Below the pieces are notes generated by a model, which did not search any database, had not been told where the DNA came from, and saw only the letters and a list, made by a program, of their open reading frames with translations. A DNA stretch of 47,488 nucleotides, from positions 1-47,488 of the forward strand of contig JAFNAV010000017.1 of assembly GCA_017860345.1 (NCBI GenBank), given 5' to 3'. Both the position numbers and the translations under genes were made by a program. Every line of letters starts with the position of its first letter. Position 1 is the stretch's first letter. This DNA is from Bacteroidota bacterium (GTDB lineage: Bacteria; Bacteroidota; Bacteroidia; Bacteroidales; Paludibacteraceae). Positions 25,213 through 35,464 of this stretch are shown here, piece after piece.

Positions 25213-28200
25213 TTACTCATGATGTTGATTTTTATACTCAAGCGGTGTTATTCCATATTTAGTTTTGAAACATTTGGCAAAATATTTAGTATCGGAGATG
25301 CCAACCAGATATGAAACTTCCTTTACCATATATTGACCGGAAGCGAGAATTTGCGCCGCCCTCTTCATTTTTACGTCTCTGATAAATTCTACAGGAGCCA
25401 ATCCGGTTAATCCCTTCAGTTTTTTAAAAAAGACCGAACGACTCATCATCATTTGTTGCCCAAGTTCTTCTACAGTAAACTCCGCATTTTCCATGTTTTC
25501 CTCAATAACAGCCATCACCTTTCGCATTAGCACTTCGTCTTGCGAGGTTATTGCATAAGGCTGAGGCTCGTATTCAGGAGTTGACCTTATGAGGTCACCT
25601 CTATAAATCTTCTGAAGCTTAAGCCTTTGACTAATCAGGTTAGCAATTCGGGCTTTGAAATACTGAACACTGAAAGGCTTGGTGATGTAGTCGTCGGCAC
25701 CATAGCTCAATCCCTCCAGTTTACTTTCGATTGTGGTTTTTGCGGTAAGTAGCACCACAGGAATATGACAGGTTATAATATTTGTCTTTAGCATACCCAA
25801 CAATTCCATACCATCTACTTTAGGCATCATTATATCGCTCACTATAAAATCCGGAATATATTTCAGCGCTTTCTCCAACCCATCTTTTCCATCCACAGCT
25901 TGATATACCAGATATTCATTTTCAATTATCCCAACAATAAACTGACGAAGGTCGTCATCATCTTCCACCACAAGAACCGAGAACTTAGAATTTAAGGCAT
26001 TGGTCAAAAGAGCTTCTTCATTATCTGCTACAACATCTTCTTTGCTTATTGGCTCTACTTGCAAAGCAGTATTTGTTTCAGCAGCAATAATTTCCGTATT
26101 TTGGCCAAAATGCTCCACACCTTTCAGAAAACTAACAGCAAAACAACTACCCTTACCTAATTCACTTTCAACTGTAACATGTGCATTGTGCTTATCCGCC
26201 AAATCCTTAACCATAGATAGCCCGATTCCTGTACTTGGCTTGCTCTTATCTTCGTTAAAAGAAGCAAAGCGTACAAACAGATTTTTCTGCTTTTCGCCTG
26301 ACACACCCGCTCCCTGATCCCTGACCTCCAGAGTCACAAGTTTTTCGTCGGAACGTATAGTAACCTGAATTGATTTTCCCGGTGGTGTATATTTAAATGC
26401 GTTGGAAAGCAGGTTCATTACAATTTTCTCCAGACAATCAGGATCAACCCATATTTTTTCCGCTCCAACCTCATTTCTAAAGCTAAATTTTATATGCTGA
26501 CTGACAGCTATTTCTGTAAAAGTATCACATATCTCTTCCACAAAAGGCGCTATCTCTACCTTCCTTACTTTAAGATGCAGAAACTGAATTTTTCTGAAAT
26601 CAAGAATCTGGTTCACAAGCCGCAGCATCCTATTTGTATTTTGCGATATGGTTTTTAGGTTTTTTTTGATATGGTCTGGTGTTTCATTATCGTTCAGCAT
26701 ATAATCAACCGGAGCCGATATCATGGTAAGCGGAGTTCTTATTTCGTGTGAAATATCTGTAAAAAACCGAAGCTTCATCTCAGCCATTTTTTTTTCCAGT
26801 TCTACATTCCCCCTCAATCGGTAAATCGTAAACAAGATACGAACAGTAAGATACACCAAAGCCGCAAACAACAATAAATAAATCAGATAAGCTACCCACG
26901 TTTCCCAAAAAGAAGGCAGCACTTCTATTTCCATTTGTCTTTCATTATCTACCCACACTCCTTCGCTGTTCGTTGATCGTACTTTAAATACATATTTTCC
27001 TTTCGGTAAATTTGTATAATTGGCAATACGTTGTTTTTGAGCAAAATTCCAATCCTTATCAAACCCCTCAAGTTTGTAAGCATAAAGTATATTTTCAGGA
27101 TCTACATAATCGAGGGCAGCATATTCAATCGTTATAAAGTTCTGCCTATGCGTTAATTTGAGTTTACTAACAGAATTTATATCCTGTTCAATAGGTGATT
27201 TTACATCTCCAGGCTCAACATCTTTATTAAAAATCTGAAGATTTGAAAACGCGATATAAGGCTTAAATGTATTGTTAACAATTTGTCTTGGCGAGAAAGA
27301 TACGATACCATTAGAGAACCCGAAAACAAGGTTCTGCGATTTTAGTTTACAATTAGATGCTTCTGAGAAATTATATGCCGACATCATTCTTTTAATCTCG
27401 GCAAAATTCTCAAATATACCTTTTTCAGGGTCAAATTTAGTTAAGTTATTTTCGCTCGAAATCCATATTTTACCAAATTCATCTTCTAACATTGCCAGCG
27501 TTATATCTGAGGGGAGCCCATGGTTTGTAGTGAATGATTTAAATTTCAGCGGAAAACCATTTTTGTCAAAAGCCGTAACTTTATTAATCCCACCACCAAA
27601 AGTAGCCAGATACATTTCACCTTTGCGGTTAATTAGTATTCCGTGAATATCATTATTGCTAAGGCTTTCCATATCGCCCGGTATCGAAGCATAGGTTTTA
27701 AAAACGATATCTTCCGGCGCTTTAAAATTGGGCGAAAACATAATCAAACCTCCGGTAGATCCAACACAAATATTTCCTTGCTTGTTCTGAGTAATAATCC
27801 TCAGTCTGTAAGCGTTATCCACAGGATAGTTTTTCAGGTTATTCCGGTGATTAATAAAAATTTGTTTTCCATCAGGAGTTGTTTGTATTAAATTCAATCC
27901 TCCCCCGTAGGTACCAACCCATACATGACCTTTTGAATCCTCGAAAATACTGTAAATACTATTATCGCTTATAGAATATACATCTTCTGAACTTTTAGAA
28001 AAGTGTTCTATCTGAAACTGATTTTTTCCGGGCTTAGATTTAAGTCGGTATAATCCATCACCTTTAGTGCCGAGCCATATCGCTCCATCGCGCCCCTGCA
28101 TTATCGAGTAAACTACAGCAGGTAAAACGGCATCTTTTGCAATAAGTCCTGTGGTTGCCAACCGACCTAAAAGCTTTTTGTTCACATCGTAGATTGTTAG

Positions 28201-29619
28201 CCGTCTATCTTTAGTAGCTACCCAAAGATTTTGATCTTTATCCTCAAATACAGCTCTTACATCATTGCTAATGACTGAGTTTTGCTCTGGGTTTATCCGT
28301 GTAAGTTTAAATATATTTTTGTCAAAAACAATCTTTTCAAGTCCGTGCGACCGAGTACAAAGCCAAAGATTTCCCTGCTGATCGGAACAGGCAGAGTGAA
28401 TAAGATTTGAAAAAAGCCAATCGGGCGATGACTTATCGTTGAAAAAAGGATCCAGTTTGTTGGTAACCGGATTATATAACGAAAAACCACCACCTTTAGG
28501 TTGTATCCAAAGTCTACCATTTATATCTTCAAACACCATTGTACGGGGAGGAAAAACAGCTGTAGCTGCATCCTCACTTGTAACCTGAAAATAGTCAAGG
28601 GTATGTAATTTCAAATCGAAGCGATAAATACCCACATCGGGCGAGTCAAACCACAAATACTGAGACCGTATAAGAAATGTCTCCAGTATAACATTTGAGC
28701 GCAAACCTTTTAAGTTAGACGTATTAAATAGCTCAAACGAATTGCTTTTAACATCATAAATCAGGAAACCTGCATTATCAGTAATAATTATTATTTTATT
28801 GCTATCAATTTGAATAAACTTCTTTAGCGAAGTATTAACGGAGCATTGAGTTAGCCTAAAATTCTCCTTTCGTTTATCGTAGCGCCACAAGCGGCCATTA
28901 TCAGAACCAAATAGAATAAAGCTTCCTAAATCAGCGGCAGAATAAAATGATTGCAAATCAGGAAAACTCTTCGACTCATTTTCGGCAAAATAGTAGGTCT
29001 GCTTATTGGTCGATTTCGTGAGCATACAAATACCATTATTGGTAAGTAACCAAGAGTTTTGTTCACGATCTTCGAAAATTCTGTTTACAGTTTCACTTTT
29101 CAAATTACCTTTTTCCTTATGAAAAACAACAGTGTTAAACAAAGAATCATTCACAAGAATGCAACCATTTTCTTTGGAAAGTATCCACACTCTGCCTGAG
29201 GGCATAATCTGAATATCTGAAGTATGAAACGGCGAATCTTTCAGATCGGGAATAGAGCGTAATCCCCAAAATTTACGACGTTCAGGATCAAAGCAATGAT
29301 ACTCGCCATCGTATGTTCGCAACCAAATGCGACCATATCTATCATCACTCATTTTTTCAATTCGCGTACTTCGCATGTAATACGCATCACCCTGTTTTAC
29401 TTTATAATTACGAAACTTATATCCGTCGTATTTACTTAAACCATCCCAGGTTCCAAACCACATAAATCCATTTTTATCCTGAAGGATATCCATGATGGTA
29501 TATTGTGGCAATCCGTCCTCGGTGGAATAATGATAAAAATGACAGGTGGGAGTAGCTGAAAACACTAGCTCAAACACTCCGAAAACTATACATAATATAC
29601 TGATTTTAAGTTTATTCAT
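25213..29619 (-). CDS. Hybrid two-component system sensor/regulator (HTCS)
   Basis: A one-protein signalling system of 1468 residues that controls the adjacent PUL. A signal peptide (residues 1-22) leads to a periplasmic double beta-propeller of Reg_prop repeats (about 30-770, many WFGTWDGLSKYD or VWVGTYGGGLN motifs). A Y_Y_Y domain (about 800-875) and one transmembrane segment (WVAYLIYLLLFAALVYLTV) follow. The cytoplasmic part has HisKA with the phospho-acceptor in FFTDISHEIRTPL, a HATPase_c domain with GIGLSMVKDLA, a receiver domain with VSDIMMPKVDG, and a C-terminal AraC-type HTH. It should bind a pectin-derived oligosaccharide and activate the divergent susCD operon. Its own promoter is at 29661-29690. 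Confidence 0.96.
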   Translation of the reverse strand: MNKLKISILCIVFGVFELVFSATPTCHFYHYSTEDGLPQYTIMDILQDKNGFMWFGTWDGLSKYDGYKFRNYKVKQGDAYYMRSTRIEKMSDDRYGRIWLRTYDGEYHCFDPERRKFWGLRSIPDLKDSPFHTSDIQIMPSGRVWILSKENGCILVNDSLFNTVVFHKEKGNLKSETVNRIFEDREQNSWLLTNNGICMLTKSTNKQTYYFAENESKSFPDLQSFYSAADLGSFILFGSDNGRLWRYDKRKENFRLTQCSVNTSLKKFIQIDSNKIIIITDNAGFLIYDVKSNSFELFNTSNLKGLRSNVILETFLIRSQYLWFDSPDVGIYRFDLKLHTLDYFQVTSEDAATAVFPPRTMVFEDINGRLWIQPKGGGFSLYNPVTNKLDPFFNDKSSPDWLFSNLIHSACSDQQGNLWLCTRSHGLEKIVFDKNIFKLTRINPEQNSVISNDVRAVFEDKDQNLWVATKDRRLTIYDVNKKLLGRLATTGLIAKDAVLPAVVYSIMQGRDGAIWLGTKGDGLYRLKSKPGKNQFQIEHFSKSSEDVYSISDNSIYSIFEDSKGHVWVGTYGGGLNLIQTTPDGKQIFINHRNNLKNYPVDNAYRLRIITQNKQGNICVGSTGGLIMFSPNFKAPEDIVFKTYASIPGDMESLSNNDIHGILINRKGEMYLATFGGGINKVTAFDKNGFPLKFKSFTTNHGLPSDITLAMLEDEFGKIWISSENNLTKFDPEKGIFENFAEIKRMMSAYNFSEASNCKLKSQNLVFGFSNGIVSFSPRQIVNNTFKPYIAFSNLQIFNKDVEPGDVKSPIEQDINSVSKLKLTHRQNFITIEYAALDYVDPENILYAYKLEGFDKDWNFAQKQRIANYTNLPKGKYVFKVRSTNSEGVWVDNERQMEIEVLPSFWETWVAYLIYLLLFAALVYLTVRILFTIYRLRGNVELEKKMAEMKLRFFTDISHEIRTPLTMISAPVDYMLNDNETPDHIKKNLKTISQNTNRMLRLVNQILDFRKIQFLHLKVRKVEIAPFVEEICDTFTEIAVSQHIKFSFRNEVGAEKIWVDPDCLEKIVMNLLSNAFKYTPPGKSIQVTIRSDEKLVTLEVRDQGAGVSGEKQKNLFVRFASFNEDKSKPSTGIGLSMVKDLADKHNAHVTVESELGKGSCFAVSFLKGVEHFGQNTEIIAAETNTALQVEPISKEDVVADNEEALLTNALNSKFSVLVVEDDDDLRQFIVGIIENEYLVYQAVDGKDGLEKALKYIPDFIVSDIMMPKVDGMELLGMLKTNIITCHIPVVLLTAKTTIESKLEGLSYGADDYITKPFSVQYFKARIANLISQRLKLQKIYRGDLIRSTPEYEPQPYAITSQDEVLMRKVMAVIEENMENAEFTVEELGQQMMMSRSVFFKKLKGLTGLAPVEFIRDVKMKRAAQILASGQYMVKEVSYLVGISDTKYFAKCFKTKYGITPLEYKNQHHE

Positions 29620-30241
29620 GAGACTTCCATTTATCGTACCAGATAGGTTTAATCTGAATACAAATATAAATCATTAAACACATAAATCAATTATTGTTTA
29701 TAGTCTAAACTGATTTCACCCACCTCAAAAAGCAATTTATCACCGTTGCGCTTTATTTAAATTACCTAATATTGCAACCAGAATCTCATATCCAAACAAA
29801 ATGAAAAAAATTACAAATTTATTAACAGAGGTGATTTCATCCTGTACTTACCAGACCCTCATAAAGTGCGGCTATATAGCTAATAATTACACAAGTAATA
29901 AAACACGCAGTAAATCTCTAAAAATTCTCTCCGAATACCCATTCAATTTTATTGACAAATATTTGCATTGCATTTTATTTTCGTTAAGGTTTTTCAAACA
30001 GCAACACGTTTACTATTATAGTTGAAAACCAGATAAAATAAGACATGCAGGAAAGTCGCATTCCGAAAATACGTGTTCGCGCACGGAAGGCATATTATCA
30101 CATTAATTATTATAAACTAAAAAAATGAGTAATATCAGGTTTTGATCTGTCTGAAACTCAAGCACTGAAACCAAAATCGAAGATTTAATCAAGCAATTGC
30201 AACCATAATAAATCTAATAAAAAAAATCAATAATTTAAAAC
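29620..30241. other. 622-bp divergent regulatory region between HTCS and susC
   Basis: AT-rich spacer holding the HTCS promoter on the minus strand and presumably the HTCS-binding site and susC promoter on the plus strand. Only a one-mismatch -7 box (TATAGTTG, 30017-30024) was found on the plus strand, as expected for an activator-dependent promoter. A 74-codon frame at 29801 has no recognisable features and is not called. Confidence 0.6.
29661..29690 (-). promoter_or_regulatory. Promoter of the HTCS gene
   Basis: On the minus strand, TTG (29690-29688), a 19-bp spacer and TATATTTG (29668-29661) match the Bacteroidetes consensus, 41 bp upstream of the ATG. Confidence 0.7.
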
Positions 30242-33200
30242 ATGAAAGTAAAAAACAAAATTTCTGTATTACTGCTTACAGCCCTTCTGTTTATCAGCAA
30301 TATGCTGATTGCTCAACAGATAACTGTAACTGGTACTGTAGTTGACACAAACGGTGAATCCGTCATCGGAGCTTCGATTGTAGCCAAAGGAAGTTCAACG
30401 GGTACAATTACCGATCTCAATGGTAAATTCACGCTAAATGTTGGTGCGGGTGTAAAATCACTTCTTATCAGCTATGTTGGTATGAAATCAAAAGAGGTCT
30501 CCATCACTAACAGCCCTTTAAAGATTGTATTAGAAGATGATGCCAAATCTCTTGAAGATGTGGTTGTAATTGGCTACGGCAGTAAAGTTCGCGCTAATCT
30601 TACCGGGTCAGTTGGATCTGTATCTGGTGCTACAATTTCTCGTATCCCGGTAGCATCGGCAGCAGAGGCATTACAAGGGAAAGTAGCCGGAGTTCAGGTT
30701 ACCAGTGTCGACGGTGCACCAGGCTCTGAAATTAACATACGTGTACGTGGAGGAACCTCTGTTACACAAAGTAATGAACCACTGTTTATCGTAGACGGGT
30801 TTCCGGTAAGCAGCATCAGTGATATTCCACCTACCGACATTCAGTCTATCGATATTTTGAAAGACGCATCACTTACAGCCATTTATGGAGCACGTGGAGG
30901 TAACGGGGTTGTTATTGTTACTACTAAATCGGCCAAACAAGGTAAACTTTCTATTTCATTTAATCATACAACTCAGGTGAGAACTCTGGCCCGCAAAATT
31001 GATTTAATGAACCCTTATGAATATGTAAAGATTCAGTACGATGCTGTAGTTTCTGACAACACAAGAAGGCAAAAATTTCGTGGAAACTTTGGTAATCCTG
31101 CCGATTTGGATTTGTACAAGAGATTTGAAGGAAATGACTGGCAAGATGAAATTCTGGGTGGTAAACCTTTAAGTCAAATGTATAACCTTACTATTGGAGG
31201 AGGTACGCAAGGTTTAAGATTTAACACCAGTATCACTCATAACGACGAGAAAGGTGTGCTTGTAGGTTCAGGGGTTATACGTACTAATGTAAATACAAAA
31301 ATCAGCGCCGATCTTTCCAAAAAAGTAAAGATATTAATTAACCCTCGTTTTAACTACCGTCAGAACAACGGAGCAGGTGCCGATGCAGTGGGTGGTGGTG
31401 GTATTATAGATGTACTTCGTTATCGGCCTACAAATGGTTTACGCGAATTCTCGCATATGGCATTGGAAGATATTGATCCTGAAGAAGAAAAATATTTCCA
31501 ATATACAAATCCGAAAGGAGACATTGACCAGAACTACAACAAAACAAATATCTATGAGTTCACCAATCAAGTTTCACTTGAGTGGAATATCACCAAAGGG
31601 CTCAGTTTCCGCTCAGATTTCATGCAATACATGGGCTTTTCTGATATAAATAAATTTTGGGGATATATTACCTCAACCGGCCGCAACAATGACAACATGC
31701 CGGTTGCCGAAATATCAAACACCAAAAGAAACAAATATCAAACTACCAATGTTTTAAGCTATGCATTCACCAAAGGAGAAAGCAGTTATTCATTTCTGGT
31801 TGGACAAGAAATTCAGCATTCTCAGCTAAGAAATATGACTTATTCTGCCCGTTATTTCTCTCAGCAGATTAAGCCTACCATTGCTCTACAAAACATGGGT
31901 CTGGGTACTCCGTGGCAATCGACATCTTCCATTTCATCGCCCGATAGAACAGCATCGTTTTTCGGACAGGCCGGTTACGATTACAAACATAAATATCTGG
32001 CATCCATTACTATGAGAGCCGATGGCTCAACAAAATTTGCGCCAGGCAATCAGTGGGGATATTTCCCGGCAGCATCAGGAGCCTGGGTTGTTTCAAAAGA
32101 AGAGTTTATGAAATCTCAGGACTTGTTCTCGCTGCTTAAAGTTCGTTTAGCTGTAGGTATGGCAGGTAATAATCGCATCACCGACGACATGTGGCGTTAT
32201 CAGTATATAATCAACACCAGTGGTGGTCCTGGATGGGGCGAAAAAAGCCAAAATGGTTACGAATACTATGCAAATTCCGGAGGAAGCACTTTCCCTAATA
32301 CCAAAATTAAATGGGAAACCACACTGACACGAAATTTTGCTTTTGACATTGGCTTATTTAACGACCGTATTACCATCACTCCAGAAGTATACTGGAACAC
32401 TACCACCGATTTGCTATACGAAAGCAATATTCCGATTACATCAGGATACACCAAGCAGATGCAAAACATCGGACAGGTTACCAACAGAGGGGTTGAGCTA
32501 ACTATTAACGGCACCATTATTCAGAAAAAAGATTTCCAACTAAGCGGTAACTTCACCTTTGGGTCCAATAAAACCCGCATTGATAAACTGAATGGTACTG
32601 AAACAGAAATCTGGACATCGTCATCGCGCTGGAGTTCATCATCATACGACTATTGTTTAAAAGTTGGTGATCAGTTAGGCTTAATTTACGGTTATGTTTA
32701 TGATGGTATATATAGCTTTGATGAATTTGACCCTACTAATAATTATGGGTTTACACCTAAAGCAGGTACAGTTAACAATGATGCATTGTTTGGTACCGCA
32801 CCTGGTAAACCTAAGTTTAAAAATTTTGTAGATGGCGTTGACGGAGAGGCAGATGTAAATATAGTAAATGAAAACGACCGTGTAATTATTGGTAATACCA
32901 ACCCTGATTTTACAGGTGGCTTTGGGTTTCAGGGCACCTGGAAGCTTTTCGACTTTTCGTGCAACTTCAACTATATGTACGGTTTTGATGTAAATAATGC
33001 CACCAGATATACATTATCATCATTTGAAAACAACACCAACAACTACTACAATGTGCTACCCGAGTTCAATTTAAAAAACCGCTGGCGATATGCCAATGAT
33101 GCCGGAGACAGAATGTTGAATGACTCGCGGTACGTACAACAGTATATTGATATAAATTCAAAAGCAACGATATTCAATCCGGTAGATATTGGTAAAAAGG

Positions 33201-33466
33201 TAACTCACTCCTATTTTATTGAAGATGGTTCGTTTTTGCGCCTTCAGGATATTACTTTCGGCTTTACATTACCTAAGAGTATGATTAAGAAAATTGGAAT
33301 TGACAATCTGCGAATATATTTTAGTGGATACAACTTGTTTATTCTAACAAAATATACTGGTTACGATCCCGAAGTTGATGTTCAAACAGGTTTAACACCA
33401 GGTATTGATTACAACCGCTACCCACGCAGTCGCAACTTCGTATTTGGTTTAAATCTTACTTTATAA
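30242..33466 (+). CDS. SusC-like TonB-dependent transporter
   Basis: An outer-membrane beta-barrel of 1074 residues that imports oligosaccharides with its SusD partner, using energy from TonB. A signal peptide (about 1-25) precedes the carboxypeptidase-regulatory-like domain (ITVTGTVVDTNGESVIGASIVAKG). The TonB box region (EDVVVIGYGS) and plug (IRVRGGTSVTQSNEPLFIVDG, then DILKDASLTAIYGARGGNGVVIVTTK) follow, then the barrel ending in the expected aromatic-rich strand (RSRNFVFGLNLTL). It is the first gene of the pectin-type PUL and lies 26 bp upstream of susD. Confidence 0.97.
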   Translation: MKVKNKISVLLLTALLFISNMLIAQQITVTGTVVDTNGESVIGASIVAKGSSTGTITDLNGKFTLNVGAGVKSLLISYVGMKSKEVSITNSPLKIVLEDDAKSLEDVVVIGYGSKVRANLTGSVGSVSGATISRIPVASAAEALQGKVAGVQVTSVDGAPGSEINIRVRGGTSVTQSNEPLFIVDGFPVSSISDIPPTDIQSIDILKDASLTAIYGARGGNGVVIVTTKSAKQGKLSISFNHTTQVRTLARKIDLMNPYEYVKIQYDAVVSDNTRRQKFRGNFGNPADLDLYKRFEGNDWQDEILGGKPLSQMYNLTIGGGTQGLRFNTSITHNDEKGVLVGSGVIRTNVNTKISADLSKKVKILINPRFNYRQNNGAGADAVGGGGIIDVLRYRPTNGLREFSHMALEDIDPEEEKYFQYTNPKGDIDQNYNKTNIYEFTNQVSLEWNITKGLSFRSDFMQYMGFSDINKFWGYITSTGRNNDNMPVAEISNTKRNKYQTTNVLSYAFTKGESSYSFLVGQEIQHSQLRNMTYSARYFSQQIKPTIALQNMGLGTPWQSTSSISSPDRTASFFGQAGYDYKHKYLASITMRADGSTKFAPGNQWGYFPAASGAWVVSKEEFMKSQDLFSLLKVRLAVGMAGNNRITDDMWRYQYIINTSGGPGWGEKSQNGYEYYANSGGSTFPNTKIKWETTLTRNFAFDIGLFNDRITITPEVYWNTTTDLLYESNIPITSGYTKQMQNIGQVTNRGVELTINGTIIQKKDFQLSGNFTFGSNKTRIDKLNGTETEIWTSSSRWSSSSYDYCLKVGDQLGLIYGYVYDGIYSFDEFDPTNNYGFTPKAGTVNNDALFGTAPGKPKFKNFVDGVDGEADVNIVNENDRVIIGNTNPDFTGGFGFQGTWKLFDFSCNFNYMYGFDVNNATRYTLSSFENNTNNYYNVLPEFNLKNRWRYANDAGDRMLNDSRYVQQYIDINSKATIFNPVDIGKKVTHSYFIEDGSFLRLQDITFGFTLPKSMIKKIGIDNLRIYFSGYNLFILTKYTGYDPEVDVQTGLTPGIDYNRYPRSRNFVFGLNLTL

Positions 33467-33492
33467 ACATTATTCTATTAAAAAAAATAAAC

Positions 33493-35436
33493 ATGAAAAA
33501 ATATATATTATTTATTGGTGTAATACTTTTAAGTTTTACCTCATGTGATGATTTTCTGGAAGTAAAATCCGAATCCAAATATGGTGAAGATTTTGTTTTC
33601 TCTTCTAAAACCGAAATCAACCGGGCGTTGACATCTGTATATACCTCTTTACTATCGGGCAATACGTATGGCAACAGCTATTTATCAACCTACGCATTGA
33701 ATAATGATGTGGAATTTTCATCTTTCAGCAGTTCACTAAGGAGTGTAAATGGCGAAGATTTTAAATGCTTTGACGGTACACGCCACGCTTCTTCTATTGC
33801 CAATACATGGGCATCGGCCTATCAGGGAATAGAAAGAGCTAATATTGTGATTAATGGTATACAAAATAGTGCTATTTTTAGCGAAGATGACGAGGACCTA
33901 ATGCAAATGCTCAGCGAAGCCAGAGTGCTTCGTGCCATGTTTTTTCACGACTTGGTTGTGCTCTTTGGTGATTTACCATTTACACTTGAACCTTCATACA
34001 ATTTAGAATCGTTGACGCTTCCTATGACAGACAGGAATGAGATACTTTCGCAACTTATTAATGACCTAAAAGGAACAAGTAAGTATATGAAATACGCAAC
34101 AGAACTACCTGAGGGAATTGAGCGTGTTTCACGCGAATTTTGTTATGCTATGATTGCACGTATGGCATTAACACGTGGAGGATATTCACTATATCCGGAT
34201 TTAAGTAATCCGCTGAATGTAGGGACTATGAAACGTCAGGATGACTATCTGGATTATTACGAAATTGCTAAGAACTATGCTGACTCAGTTATAGAATCGG
34301 GGAAACATTCACTTACCAAATCTTTCAGAGACGTATTTATTGATGAATGCAACTATATTGTAAATAACGGCGACGATCCTATTTTTGAAATTCCATTTTT
34401 GAAATCAAGCAGCGGTAATGTAGGTTACGTACATGGTCCATCGGGTTCAGCTGTAGATGGTTTAACTACAGCTCCTAATGTGTGGGGAGCAAGCAATGGA
34501 GGAGTAAGATTGAATGCTTTTTACCGCTATTCGTTTGACCGCAAAGACCTTCGTCTGAACTACACAGTAGGTATGTGGTACTACGATGCGCTGGGCGTAC
34601 CTCAGATACGTATTGATTACAGCACCCATGCCAACAAATGGTCCAAGTTTTGGGCAAGCTCCGGCAACTCACTGGGTGTTAGCAGTTCTGGCAATACCGG
34701 AATAAACTATCCGTATATGCGCTATGCCGATGTTTTGCTTATGTATGCCGAGGCTGTTAATGAATTAGAAAACGGAGTGACCGGCACCAATGGCACAAAA
34801 GCTATCGACGCATTAAGACAGGTAAGAAACCGGGCATTTGAATCTGCTGACCGGGCAGAAAAAGTAGAACAATATCTCACAACAGCCAGTTCTTCAAAAG
34901 AAGATTTTTTCAAAGCCATTATGAATGAACGAAAGTGGGAATTTGGAGGAGAAAACATGCGATGGAAAGATCTTGTACGCTGGAACCTATACTCAAAAGT
35001 TGTGTACGATTGCTTTAAAGAGTACTTTATAGTAGGGAACTACGTAAAAGGTAATTTCTTAACAGGTTATGAAAAATACGAAAATATTCCAGTAAATATG
35101 TATTACAAAAGGATTGACAATCCTGCAAATACCAGTATCTATCCTAATACAACATTACAGATCCTGGACATTTACAATTTGTATGAAAACGCCTTTAACC
35201 CGGGAGCAACTTACACTGCCGCTTCGTTCTACGACTGGAAAGGATCTGATGAAAGTGAGTTTCCTGCCGTACAATGTTTATATTCATTCCGTGGTTACGT
35301 ACGCGAAGGCGACGATGCTAATTACGAATCATTGGATCCCAACAACTTACCACCGGTACGTTATATTCTACCTATACCTAACAAGGTAATTCAGATGAGT
35401 AATGGTACATATAAAAATTATTATGGGTATAATTAA
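33493..35436 (+). CDS. SusD-like outer-membrane glycan-binding lipoprotein (RagB/SusD family)
   Basis: A surface lipoprotein of 647 residues that caps the SusC channel and captures glycan. The lipobox is SFTSC (Cys near residue 18), followed by DDFLEVKSES, a typical SusD start. TPR-like helices follow (AYQGIERANIVINGI, SEARVLRAMFFHDLVVLFGDLP), and the C-terminal part carries PYMRYADVLLMYAEAVNEL and IMNERKWEFGGENMRWKDLVRW. It is somewhat longer than classical SusD (about 550), as in many RagB/SusD members. Translated directly after susC. Confidence 0.96.
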   Translation: MKKYILFIGVILLSFTSCDDFLEVKSESKYGEDFVFSSKTEINRALTSVYTSLLSGNTYGNSYLSTYALNNDVEFSSFSSSLRSVNGEDFKCFDGTRHASSIANTWASAYQGIERANIVINGIQNSAIFSEDDEDLMQMLSEARVLRAMFFHDLVVLFGDLPFTLEPSYNLESLTLPMTDRNEILSQLINDLKGTSKYMKYATELPEGIERVSREFCYAMIARMALTRGGYSLYPDLSNPLNVGTMKRQDDYLDYYEIAKNYADSVIESGKHSLTKSFRDVFIDECNYIVNNGDDPIFEIPFLKSSSGNVGYVHGPSGSAVDGLTTAPNVWGASNGGVRLNAFYRYSFDRKDLRLNYTVGMWYYDALGVPQIRIDYSTHANKWSKFWASSGNSLGVSSSGNTGINYPYMRYADVLLMYAEAVNELENGVTGTNGTKAIDALRQVRNRAFESADRAEKVEQYLTTASSSKEDFFKAIMNERKWEFGGENMRWKDLVRWNLYSKVVYDCFKEYFIVGNYVKGNFLTGYEKYENIPVNMYYKRIDNPANTSIYPNTTLQILDIYNLYENAFNPGATYTAASFYDWKGSDESEFPAVQCLYSFRGYVREGDDANYESLDPNNLPPVRYILPIPNKVIQMSNGTYKNYYGYN

Positions 35437-35464
35437 CAGTTTGACACCAAAAGACAACATAAAA

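Noticed and set aside
29801-30025. A 74-codon ORF in the HTCS-susC gap
   Set aside because: No signal peptide, domain or coding bias; it lies in a regulatory region and is likely a chance frame.
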